From assembly GCF_016462945.1 (NCBI RefSeq), contig NZ_JAEMSG010000018.1, positions 4,981 through 40,685 on the forward strand: a stretch of 35,705 nt of DNA. Direction: 5' to 3'. Under the pieces are notes generated by a model. It searched no databases, was not told the origin of the DNA, and was given only the letters and a program-made list of their open reading frames with translations. Each line of letters starts with the position of its first letter. Position 1 is the first letter of the stretch. Below, piece after piece: positions 28,844 to 35,705 of the stretch. A program made the position numbers and the translations under genes. Source of the DNA: Mycolicibacterium sp. (GTDB lineage: Bacteria > Actinomycetota > Actinomycetes > Mycobacteriales > Mycobacteriaceae).

Positions 28844-31152
28844 ACGTCATAGACACCCTCGACATTGCGCACCGCGCTGAGCACGTGCCCGAGATGTTTA
28901 GGATCGCCCATCTCAAAGGTGAAGCGGCTGATGGCAACTCGATCGTCGGAGGTCGTGACCGATGCTGACAGTATGTTCACCCGTTCATCAGCGAGCACCC
29001 GAGTCACATCGGAGAGCAGTCGGTGCCGATCAAGAGCCTCCACCTGGATGGCGACCAGGAACACCGACGTCGCCGAAGGCGCCCACAGCACCTCGATGAT
29101 GCGTTCGGACTGCAGTCGGAGGTCGTCGGCGTTGGTGCAGTCGGTGCGGTGCACGCTCACTCCGCCCCCGCGGGTGACGAACCCCATGATGTTGTCGCCG
29201 GGAACCGGAGTGCAGCACTTAGCCAGCTTTGTCAGCGTTCCGGGCGCGCCCGGAACGGCGACGCCGGAGTCCTCGGTGCTGCGCTGCCGCACCAGCATGG
29301 TCGCCGGGGTCGAGCGCTCCGCAAGTTCATCCTCGGCGCCGTCCGCGCCGCCGAGTTGAGCCAGCAGTCGCTGCACGACATGGCGCGCCGATACGTTGCC
29401 CTCGCCGACCGCGGTGTACAACGCGGAGACATCGACGTAACGCAACTCCTGCGCCAGTGCGGTCATCGCCTCGCCGTTGACCAGTCGCTGTAGTGGCAGC
29501 CCGCCGCGGCGGACCTCCCGGGTGATCGAGTCCTTACCGGCCTCGAGTGCCTCCTCACGGCGCTCCTTGGCGAACCACTGCCGGATCTTGGCCTTGGCCC
29601 GCGGGGACACCACGAATCCCTGCCAGTCCCGCGATGGGCCGGCGGTGGGCGCCTTCGAGGTGAACACCTCGACCAGCTCGCCGTTTTCGAGCGTGCGCTC
29701 CAGGGCGACTAACCGACCGTTGACCCGCGCACCGATACATCGGTGGCCCACCTCTGTGTGCACCGCGTAGGCGAAGTCCACCGGGGTCGAGCCGGCAGGC
29801 AGTGTGATGACGTCACCCTTGGGGGTGAAAACGAAGATTTCCTGCACGGCCAGGTCGTAACGCAGCGATTCGAGGAACTCACCGGGATCGGCGGCCTCGC
29901 GCTGCCAGTCCAGAAGCTGACGCATCCAGGCCATATCGTCGATCTCGGCCGCGGCGTGCGGATGGGGAATACCGTTGCGGCCCTTGGCCTCCTTGTAGCG
30001 CCAGTGCGAGGCGATGCCGTATTCCGCGGTGCGGTGCATATCGCGGGTGCGGATCTGGACCTCAAGCGGCTTACCTTCCGGTCCCACCACCGTGGTGTGC
30101 AGGGACTGGTACACCCCGAACCGGGGCTGGGCGATGTAGTCCTTGAATCGACCGGGCATGGGCTGCCAGAGCGAATGCACCACGCCGACCGCGGCGTAGC
30201 AATCGCGGATCTCGTCGCAGAGTATTCGGATCCCGACCAGGTCGTGGATATCGTCGAAATCGCGACCCTTGACGATCATCTTCTGATAAATCGACCAATA
30301 GTGCTTCGGCCGACCCTCAACCACGGCGCCGACCTTCATTCCGCTCAGCGCCGCGCCGATTTCTGCCCGCACCTTGGCCAGATAGGTGTCGCGCGACGGT
30401 GCCCGGTCAGCCACCAACCGCACGATTTCCTCGTAACGCTTCGGATGCAGGACCGCGAACGACAAATCCTCGAGTTCCCACTTGACCGTAGCCATACCAA
30501 GCCGATGGGCAAGGGGCGCAATGACTTCCAGTGTTTCCCGGGCCTTGCGAGCCTGCTTCTCGGGCGGTAGGAAACGAATCGTCCGCATATTGTGCAGCCG
30601 GTCGGCGACCTTGATCACCAGTACTCGGGGATCACGGGCCATCGCGATGACCATCTTGCGGATTGTTTCACCCTCGGCAGCGGTGCCCAGAACCACCTTG
30701 TCGAGTTTGGTGACCCCGTCGACCAGGTGTCCCACCTCGTCACCGAAGTCGGCAGTCAACGCATTCAGTGTGTAGCCGGTGTCCTCGACGGTGTCGTGCA
30801 GCAGCGCGGCCACCAGTGTCGTGGTATCCATGCCCAGTTCGGCGAGGATGCTCGCCACCGCCAGTGGGTGGGTGATGTAGGGATCTCCGGAGTGGCGCAA
30901 TTGGGTGGCGTGCTTGGCCTCGGCCACTTCATAGGCGCGCTGCAGCATCGCCAGGTCGGCTTTCGGGTAGATCTCCCGATGCACGGCGACCAATGGTTCA
31001 AGAACGGGGTTGATAGCGCTGCGTTGCGCGGTCATGCGCCGCGCGATCCGGGCCCGCACGCGCCGGGACGCACTGATCGTGGACTTCGAGGGCTCAGCGC
31101 GCAGTTCCGACAGCTCAGCCACCGGCAGCGGTGGACCCGATTCTTCCGCCAT
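28819..31152 (-). CDS. relA: Bifunctional (p)ppGpp synthetase/hydrolase
   Basis: Makes and degrades the alarmone (p)ppGpp in the stringent response; often called rel in mycobacteria. The 777-residue product has the HD hydrolase domain (H95, and H119-D120 in LLHDTVEDT, then [10 protein letters not shown]). The synthetase domain shows [25 protein letters not shown] and [20 protein letters not shown]; the RFKD form is typical of bifunctional Rel. TGS ([24 protein letters not shown]), zinc-finger ([14 protein letters not shown]) and ACT domains follow. I choose the ATG at 31152 because GGAGG lies 5 nt before it; the open frame to 31551 is spurious. It follows apt by 49 nt. Confidence 0.97.
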   Translation of the reverse strand: MAEESGPPLPVAELSELRAEPSKSTISASRRVRARIARRMTAQRSAINPVLEPLVAVHREIYPKADLAMLQRAYEVAEAKHATQLRHSGDPYITHPLAVASILAELGMDTTTLVAALLHDTVEDTGYTLNALTADFGDEVGHLVDGVTKLDKVVLGTAAEGETIRKMVIAMARDPRVLVIKVADRLHNMRTIRFLPPEKQARKARETLEVIAPLAHRLGMATVKWELEDLSFAVLHPKRYEEIVRLVADRAPSRDTYLAKVRAEIGAALSGMKVGAVVEGRPKHYWSIYQKMIVKGRDFDDIHDLVGIRILCDEIRDCYAAVGVVHSLWQPMPGRFKDYIAQPRFGVYQSLHTTVVGPEGKPLEVQIRTRDMHRTAEYGIASHWRYKEAKGRNGIPHPHAAAEIDDMAWMRQLLDWQREAADPGEFLESLRYDLAVQEIFVFTPKGDVITLPAGSTPVDFAYAVHTEVGHRCIGARVNGRLVALERTLENGELVEVFTSKAPTAGPSRDWQGFVVSPRAKAKIRQWFAKERREEALEAGKDSITREVRRGGLPLQRLVNGEAMTALAQELRYVDVSALYTAVGEGNVSARHVVQRLLAQLGGADGAEDELAERSTPATMLVRQRSTEDSGVAVPGAPGTLTKLAKCCTPVPGDNIMGFVTRGGGVSVHRTDCTNADDLRLQSERIIEVLWAPSATSVFLVAIQVEALDRHRLLSDVTRVLADERVNILSASVTTSDDRVAISRFTFEMGDPKHLGHVLSAVRNVEGVYDVYRVTSAA

Positions 31153-31201
31153 CATCACCTCCGGTTCCCCGTGTTGAGGATCGTGTAATGAGGATATCGC
31201 C

Positions 31202-31762
31202 TCAGACCAGCTGCAGGCTGTGCACCGGGAGCGGTTCGACCCGGTCTCGTCCGCCGAGGACCGACAACTCCACCACGACCGCGGCCACCGTGACGTGCGC
31301 CCCGACGCGGGATAGCAGGTCCTGGGCGGCCGCGAGCGTGCCGCCGGTGGCAAGGACGTCATCGATGATGGCGACCCGACGCCCGGCCAGCTCGATGCGC
31401 TCCGCGGGGATCTCCAGGGTGGCCGTGCCGTATTCCAGCGTGTAGGTCCGGCTGTGCACAGGCGGGGGGAGCTTGCCGCCCTTGCGGATTGCCAGTACCC
31501 CCAGTCCCAGCCGGTGGGCGACAGCGCCTCCGAGCAGGAAGCCGCGCGCATCGATCCCGGCGACCAGGTCAGCCCCCTCGACGATCTGGGCGAGCGCGTC
31601 GGTCACCACGGCGAGGCCGCGGGCGTCGGCCAACAGTGGAGTCAGATCCCGGAACAGGACACCCGGCTGCGGGAAGTCGGGCACCTCCCGGGTCAGAGCT
31701 GCGACCAGGTCGGCAACAGCCTTTGCGCCCGCGCGGGCCTCCGCGCCGCCGCCGGGGTTCAC
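31202..31762 (-). CDS. apt: Adenine phosphoribosyltransferase
   Basis: Salvages adenine to AMP using PRPP. Landmarks are [16 protein letters not shown] near residues 29-44, [46 protein letters not shown] and the PRPP-binding loop [13 protein letters not shown] at 130-142. All are as in the family. I take the GTG at 31762, which overlaps the stop of the lipoprotein gene (GTGA), giving 186 residues. An ATG at 31777 or the longer open frame at 31804 are alternatives. The apt-relA pair is conserved in actinobacteria. Confidence 0.92.
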   Translation of the reverse strand: MNPGGGAEARAGAKAVADLVAALTREVPDFPQPGVLFRDLTPLLADARGLAVVTDALAQIVEGADLVAGIDARGFLLGGAVAHRLGLGVLAIRKGGKLPPPVHSRTYTLEYGTATLEIPAERIELAGRRVAIIDDVLATGGTLAAAQDLLSRVGAHVTVAAVVVELSVLGGRDRVEPLPVHSLQLV

Positions 31763-33411
31763 GATTTGAGCGCCCATCGGTCCATGTTCCAGCCGGCCCC
31801 CCACTTGGTGGGGTTGGCAACGACGGCGAACATGTTCTTCGCGGCCATCACGATGCGCTGCTGTCGATACAGGGGCAGGGTCGGCATATCTCCCCAGAGC
31901 AAGGGCCCGGCGTCACCGAGCAGTCGAGCCTGTTCCCCGGGGTCGGTGGTGACCGCCAAGGCCGAGATGATGCCGTCAACCTGGGGGTTGGAATAACCCG
32001 ACAGATTGTTGCCGTTGCCGGTGTGAAGTACGTAGGCGTCCAACGCGAATGAACCGCTGGATCCGCTACCGCTCGCACCGCCGGTGCTGGCCAACAACGC
32101 ATCAATCTGGCCGTCCCGCAGCGTCTGTGGGCCGGTGACGTCTGATGTCACGTCCTGCACCGTAATACCTGCGACGCCGCATGACTTGGTGATGGCCGCG
32201 ATGGTCGCGGCCAGCCGGGGATTAGGCGCCTGGTAGCCGATACGCACGGTCAGCGGCTGGCCCGCGATAGCTGCCCGGGCCGCGTCAGGATTCGCCGCGC
32301 TGAACTGCCCGGCCTCGGCGACGGCTTCGGTTGCGCTGTAGGAGTCGTCGTTGACGGGGTCGAGGCGCGCGTTGGCGATCGGTATCCCGGCATTGGCTGC
32401 GATCACATCCCGCGGCGTGCACAGCGCAACAGCCCGGCGGGCCGGCGGCGCAGACAGCGGACCTCCGGCGGCGAAGATCAGCTGCTCGATACCTCCGGAC
32501 GGAATTTCGGTGCGCTGGTAGCCATCCGGTGTCGTGAGGGTTCCCGAGGATCCGGTCGACACGTCAACGACGTGGAAACTGCCATTGTTAATCCGGTCCT
32601 GGACGTCGACACCGCGCGGCCACACCGTGACCCGCTTGGTCACCGGTTTTACACCCCACCACCGGTCATTGGCGACCAGCACCACGGACCCGTCCGGGAG
32701 CACCGAGTCGATCTTGTACGGACCCGCCGACGGAAACTGCTTGAGGTCGATATCGGGCTTGAGGTCCCAGATGGTGTTCCACGCGTCCGCGATCCGGGCG
32801 ACCGCGGCCGGGTCACCGCTCTGCAGGGCGGCGGTCACGTCAAGTCCTAATGCGTCACCGATGACATGTGACGGCATGAGCGCAGTGGCAGTGAACAGCT
32901 GCGCGTAATCGACGATGCCGCGGTCCGGGAAGAAATCAACCCGTGCCGTCTTCTCACCCGGCTGACACTCGATTCCGGCGATATCGAGATAACCGGCCTG
33001 ACTGGCGACGTCGAAGCCGGGATACCGTCCGGACTGGGCCGCCCAGGTCAGCACCATGTCGTCACAGGTGACCGGTTTGCCATCGGAGTAGACCGCGTCG
33101 TCGGCGATCTGGTAGTCGAGTACCAGTGGTTCGCGGCCGACCACCGACACCGAGCCGAAGTCATGGTCGGCCAGTGCCTGTCCGTCAGGGCCATGGAGGC
33201 TGAACCCGGTGAGCACCCTCGCGAACGCCTGCGGCCCGGCGGAGGCCGCCCCATTGACGGTATTGGTGTTGTACGTGCTCAGGACACCGTCGACGGCGTA
33301 GTTGACCTGTTCGGCCACACCCTCAGAACAGGAGGTGAGAACGGTCGGAGCCAGCACTGTCAACGCGGCTGCCACGCAGGCAGTGGTTGCGCGACGGGGC
33401 CTGGGAGCCAC
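31759..33411 (-). CDS. Solute-binding lipoprotein (extracellular family 5, DppA/OppA-like)
   Basis: Predicted substrate-binding lipoprotein, the equivalent of Rv2585c. The 550-residue product has a basic N-terminus, a hydrophobic segment and a lipobox VLTSC with the lipidated cysteine C28. The rest is a family 5 domain ([57 protein letters not shown] and [20 protein letters not shown]). A Gly/Ser-rich loop ([13 protein letters not shown]) interrupts the second lobe. No permease or ATPase gene is adjacent, so it either serves a distant transporter or works in another way. The GTG start at 33411 is 6 nt after secF, consistent with co-transcription with the Sec genes. Confidence 0.88.
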   Translation of the reverse strand: MAPRPRRATTACVAAALTVLAPTVLTSCSEGVAEQVNYAVDGVLSTYNTNTVNGAASAGPQAFARVLTGFSLHGPDGQALADHDFGSVSVVGREPLVLDYQIADDAVYSDGKPVTCDDMVLTWAAQSGRYPGFDVASQAGYLDIAGIECQPGEKTARVDFFPDRGIVDYAQLFTATALMPSHVIGDALGLDVTAALQSGDPAAVARIADAWNTIWDLKPDIDLKQFPSAGPYKIDSVLPDGSVVLVANDRWWGVKPVTKRVTVWPRGVDVQDRINNGSFHVVDVSTGSSGTLTTPDGYQRTEIPSGGIEQLIFAAGGPLSAPPARRAVALCTPRDVIAANAGIPIANARLDPVNDDSYSATEAVAEAGQFSAANPDAARAAIAGQPLTVRIGYQAPNPRLAATIAAITKSCGVAGITVQDVTSDVTGPQTLRDGQIDALLASTGGASGSGSSGSFALDAYVLHTGNGNNLSGYSNPQVDGIISALAVTTDPGEQARLLGDAGPLLWGDMPTLPLYRQQRIVMAAKNMFAVVANPTKWGAGWNMDRWALKS

Positions 33412-33417
33412 AGCGAC

Positions 33418-34686
33418 CTATCGTTCGTGCTTGCCGGCGTGCCGCCGCGACCGGACCGGACGTGCTCCCGGCGCGGGCTTGTCTGCCGGAGCCCCGACAG
33501 CCGCTTCCACCGTCTCTTCCACGACATCGGTCGCCACCTCACTCGGCGCGGCAGAACGGGTGCGGCGGTTGAGTACCCGCCGACTGTGGGTGCGCACCAA
33601 CTCGGTGCGCTCCCGCATGGTCACCAGCAACGGGGTCGCGAAGAAGATCGACGAGTAGGTGCCGACCATGATGCCCACCAACTGAACCAGCGCCAGGTCT
33701 TTGAGTGTGCCGACGCCGAGAATCCAGACCGCGACGACGATCAGCGATACCACCGGCATGATCGAGATCAGGCTGGTGTTGATCGAGCGCATGAACGTCT
33801 GGTTGATGGCCAGGTTGGCCTGCTCGGCGAAGGTCCGCCTGGTGGTGTGTTCAAAGCCCTTGGTGTTCTCCTCGACCTTGTCGAACACGATGACCGTGTC
33901 GTAGAGCGAGAACCCGAGGATGGTCAGCAGACCGACCACCGTCGCAGGCGTGACTTCGAAGCCCACCAGTGAATACACCCCGGCGGTGGTGATCAGGTCG
34001 AAGCCCAGCGCGGCCAGGGCCGCCAGAGCCATGTATTTCTCGTAGCGCAGGGTGATGTAGATGGTGACCAGAACCAGGAATACCGCCAGCGCGATGAGCG
34101 CCTTCTTGGTGATCTGACCACCCCAGGTCTCCGACACCGCGGAATCGCTGATGGCTTGCTTGCTGGGCTTGCCGTCTTGGCCTTTGGGCTGGAACCTGGT
34201 GAACAACGCTTCACGCAGTTTGGCGGTCTGATCGTTGGTGAGCGTCTCCGACCGGATCTGAACGGTGGATGTCGATCCGTTGCCGACCACCACCACCGCC
34301 TGGGCACTCTTACCGATGGTTTGGGCGAAAGTCTCCTCGACCTGAGTGACGCTGGCATCACCACGGGGGAACGACATCTTGGTACCGCCCTGGAAGTCGA
34401 TACCAAAGGTGAAGCTTCGCAACGCAATACTGGCGATGGCGATACCGACGATCAGGAAGCTGATGCCGAACCACATCTTGCGTCTACCGACCACCTCGAA
34501 AGCGCCGGTTCCGGTGTAGAGCCGGGTGAAGAAACCGTGCCGGGAAACCTGACCGGCCGCACCGAGCTCGACCGCAGTGGTCTCGATGTCGTCGGTTTCG
34601 ATGTCGTCGGTCTCGATGTCGTCGGTTTCGATGTCGTCGGTCTCTATCGTTTCGGATACGTCGATATCGTCGGTGTTCTCGGTCAT
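33418..34686 (-). CDS. secF: Protein-export membrane protein SecF
   Basis: Partner of SecD in using the proton gradient to assist protein export through SecYEG. The 422-residue product has a first span at about 70-90, the periplasmic domain beginning SFTFGIDFQGGTKMSFPRGD, then five spans with the signature GFSLYDTVIVFDKVEENTKG. It ends in a long basic cytoplasmic tail (VRSRRHAGKHER). The N-terminal cytoplasmic segment holds four exact ETDDI pentapeptides (residues 15-34), which I have not seen noted for SecF. The ATG at 34686 follows the secD stop by 4 nt. Confidence 0.95.
   Translation of the reverse strand: MTENTDDIDVSETIETDDIETDDIETDDIETDDIETTAVELGAAGQVSRHGFFTRLYTGTGAFEVVGRRKMWFGISFLIVGIAIASIALRSFTFGIDFQGGTKMSFPRGDASVTQVEETFAQTIGKSAQAVVVVGNGSTSTVQIRSETLTNDQTAKLREALFTRFQPKGQDGKPSKQAISDSAVSETWGGQITKKALIALAVFLVLVTIYITLRYEKYMALAALAALGFDLITTAGVYSLVGFEVTPATVVGLLTILGFSLYDTVIVFDKVEENTKGFEHTTRRTFAEQANLAINQTFMRSINTSLISIMPVVSLIVVAVWILGVGTLKDLALVQLVGIMVGTYSSIFFATPLLVTMRERTELVRTHSRRVLNRRTRSAAPSEVATDVVEETVEAAVGAPADKPAPGARPVRSRRHAGKHER
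34580..34639 (-). repeat. Four 15-bp tandem repeats at the 5' end of secF
   Basis: Plus-strand units alternate GTCTCGATGTCGTCG and GTTTCGATGTCGTCG, so the 60 bp are also a perfect 2 x 30 bp duplication. They encode Glu-Thr-Asp-Asp-Ile repeats in the cytoplasmic N-terminus. Each step keeps the frame, so the array may vary in length between strains. Confidence 0.92.
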
Positions 34687-34690
34687 CGGA

Positions 34691-35704
34691 TTATCCCCGT
34701 CCCGTCGCAGCGACAGCTTCGGATTCCCCGGACGCCCGGCGCTCCCGGGCGATCTGCTGGACGGCGCCCAGACCGTTGAACGCGGGCTTGGCCATAGTGG
34801 GTGACTTCGAGGCCAGAAATACCAGCGGCCACGTCACCAGGAACACCACCACCACGTCGAGGATGGTGGTCAGACCAAGGGTGAACGCGAATCCCTTCAC
34901 CTGGCCGACGGCCAAGAAGTAGAGCACCGCCGCGGCCAGGAAACTGACGGCGTTACCCGAGAGGATCGTCTTGCGGGCCCGCACCCAGCCCCGAGGCACT
35001 GCCGACCGGAACGATCGGCCCTCGCGGATCTCGTCTTTGATGCGTTCGAAGAACACCACGAACGAGTCGGCTGTGGTGCCGATGCCGATGATCAAGCCTG
35101 CGATACCGGCCAGGTCGAGTGTGTAGTTAATGTAGCGGCCGAGCAGCACCAGGATGGCGAACACCATAGCGCCGGATGCCACCAGTGACAGCGCGGTGAG
35201 CAGACCCAGCACCCGGTAGTAGAGCAGCGAATACAGCAACACCATCGCAAGCCCGATCGCGCCGGCGATCAATCCGGCACGCAGAGATGTCAATCCCAGT
35301 GTGGCCGAGACGGTTTCGGCTTCCGACGATTCGAAGGACAGCGGAAGCGAGCCGTACTTGAGGACGTTGGCCAACTGCTTGGAGCTGTCCACGGTGAACG
35401 GTGGATCGCCGCCGCTGATCTGGGTGCGTCCGCCCGGGATGGCTTCACGGATCTGCGGTGCGCTCACCACCTGGGAGTCGAGCGTGAAGGCGGTCTGGGT
35501 GCCGATGTTCGCCGCGGTGAAATCACCCCAGGTGGTGGCGGCGTCGTCTCTGAACTCCAGATCGACGACATAAGCCGCACTCTGCTGATCGAAGCCGGAC
35601 GTGGCATCCTTGATCTGGTCACCGCTGATGATCGACTTGTCCAGCAGGTAGATGTACTTGTGGTCCTGCGAGCAGGTGACCAGCGGCAGGTTCGGGTCAT
35701 CGTT
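34691..35704 (-). CDS. secD: Protein-export membrane protein SecD, partial (N-terminus outside window)
   Basis: Works with SecF in late translocation and release of exported proteins. The last 337 residues are visible. They cover the end of the periplasmic head domain ([40 protein letters not shown]) and the conserved [19 protein letters not shown] region. Five spans follow, with the family motif [20 protein letters not shown], in which the key Asp (TAD) is present. The C-terminus is a short basic cytoplasmic tail. The frame is open to the window edge, and no start is seen. secF starts 4 nt after its TAA. Confidence 0.95.
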   Translation of the reverse strand, partial: NDDPNLPLVTCSQDHKYIYLLDKSIISGDQIKDATSGFDQQSAAYVVDLEFRDDAATTWGDFTAANIGTQTAFTLDSQVVSAPQIREAIPGGRTQISGGDPPFTVDSSKQLANVLKYGSLPLSFESSEAETVSATLGLTSLRAGLIAGAIGLAMVLLYSLLYYRVLGLLTALSLVASGAMVFAILVLLGRYINYTLDLAGIAGLIIGIGTTADSFVVFFERIKDEIREGRSFRSAVPRGWVRARKTILSGNAVSFLAAAVLYFLAVGQVKGFAFTLGLTTILDVVVVFLVTWPLVFLASKSPTMAKPAFNGLGAVQQIARERRASGESEAVAATGRG

Positions 35705-35705
35705 G

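Overview
The window reads as a GC-rich chromosome segment of a mycobacterium, most likely a non-tuberculous Mycolicibacterium-type species. Three things suggest this. The gene order aroK-aroC-prepilin peptidase-aroE-mltG-ruvX-alaS ... rarA ... aspS ... hisS-glyoxalase-ppiB-relA-apt-lipoprotein-secF-secD is the one I know from the M. tuberculosis Rv2539c-Rv2587c region. Starts are often GTG or TTG. The window also carries mycobacterial families: MmpL/MmpS, 13E12 HNH protein, LGFP repeats and a two-domain Rel. I saw no rRNA, tRNA, transposase or CRISPR array.

Layout. (1) 1-7287, minus strand: a tight block of shikimate-pathway genes (aroK partial, aroC, aroE), a minimal prepilin peptidase, mltG, ruvX and alaS. 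(2) 7418-10283, minus: a 13E12-type HNH protein whose start codon lies inside a near-consensus SOS box, then rarA. (3) 10377-15037, plus: an SDR gene, a 371-bp gap, then a three-gene group: a 656-residue Val/Glu/Lys/Pro repeat protein, an exported LGFP-repeat protein with one membrane span and a Pro-rich cytoplasmic tail, and a 51-residue glycine-zipper peptide. A strong intrinsic terminator closes the group. (4) 15191-23330, minus: aspS followed by two tandem acyltransferase paralogues, mmpS and mmpL, mostly with overlapping or very close junctions. (5) 23475-28843: a zinc metallopeptidase (plus), two small genes of unclear function, hisS and a metallo-beta-lactamase-fold hydrolase (minus), then ppiB and a DUF4190 protein (plus). 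(6) 28819-35705, minus: relA, apt, a solute-binding lipoprotein, secF and a partial secD.

How the parts fit. The flanks are conserved housekeeping genes: aromatic amino acid synthesis, aminoacyl-tRNA synthetases, stringent response and Sec translocation. The stretch between rarA and aspS looks like a variable slot. In M. tuberculosis, from memory, it holds different genes (about Rv2560-Rv2571c). Here it holds two convergent cassettes, both directed at the cell envelope. One (acyltransferases + MmpS/MmpL) looks like a system for making and exporting an acylated lipid. The other is the most novel part of the window. Its repeat protein is built from regularly alternating 12- and 10-residue units resembling the charged Val-Pro repeats of eukaryotic alveolins and articulins, and it sits next to a membrane protein whose outer part could bind the cell wall. 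I propose, as inference only, that this group forms an inside-to-outside envelope scaffold.
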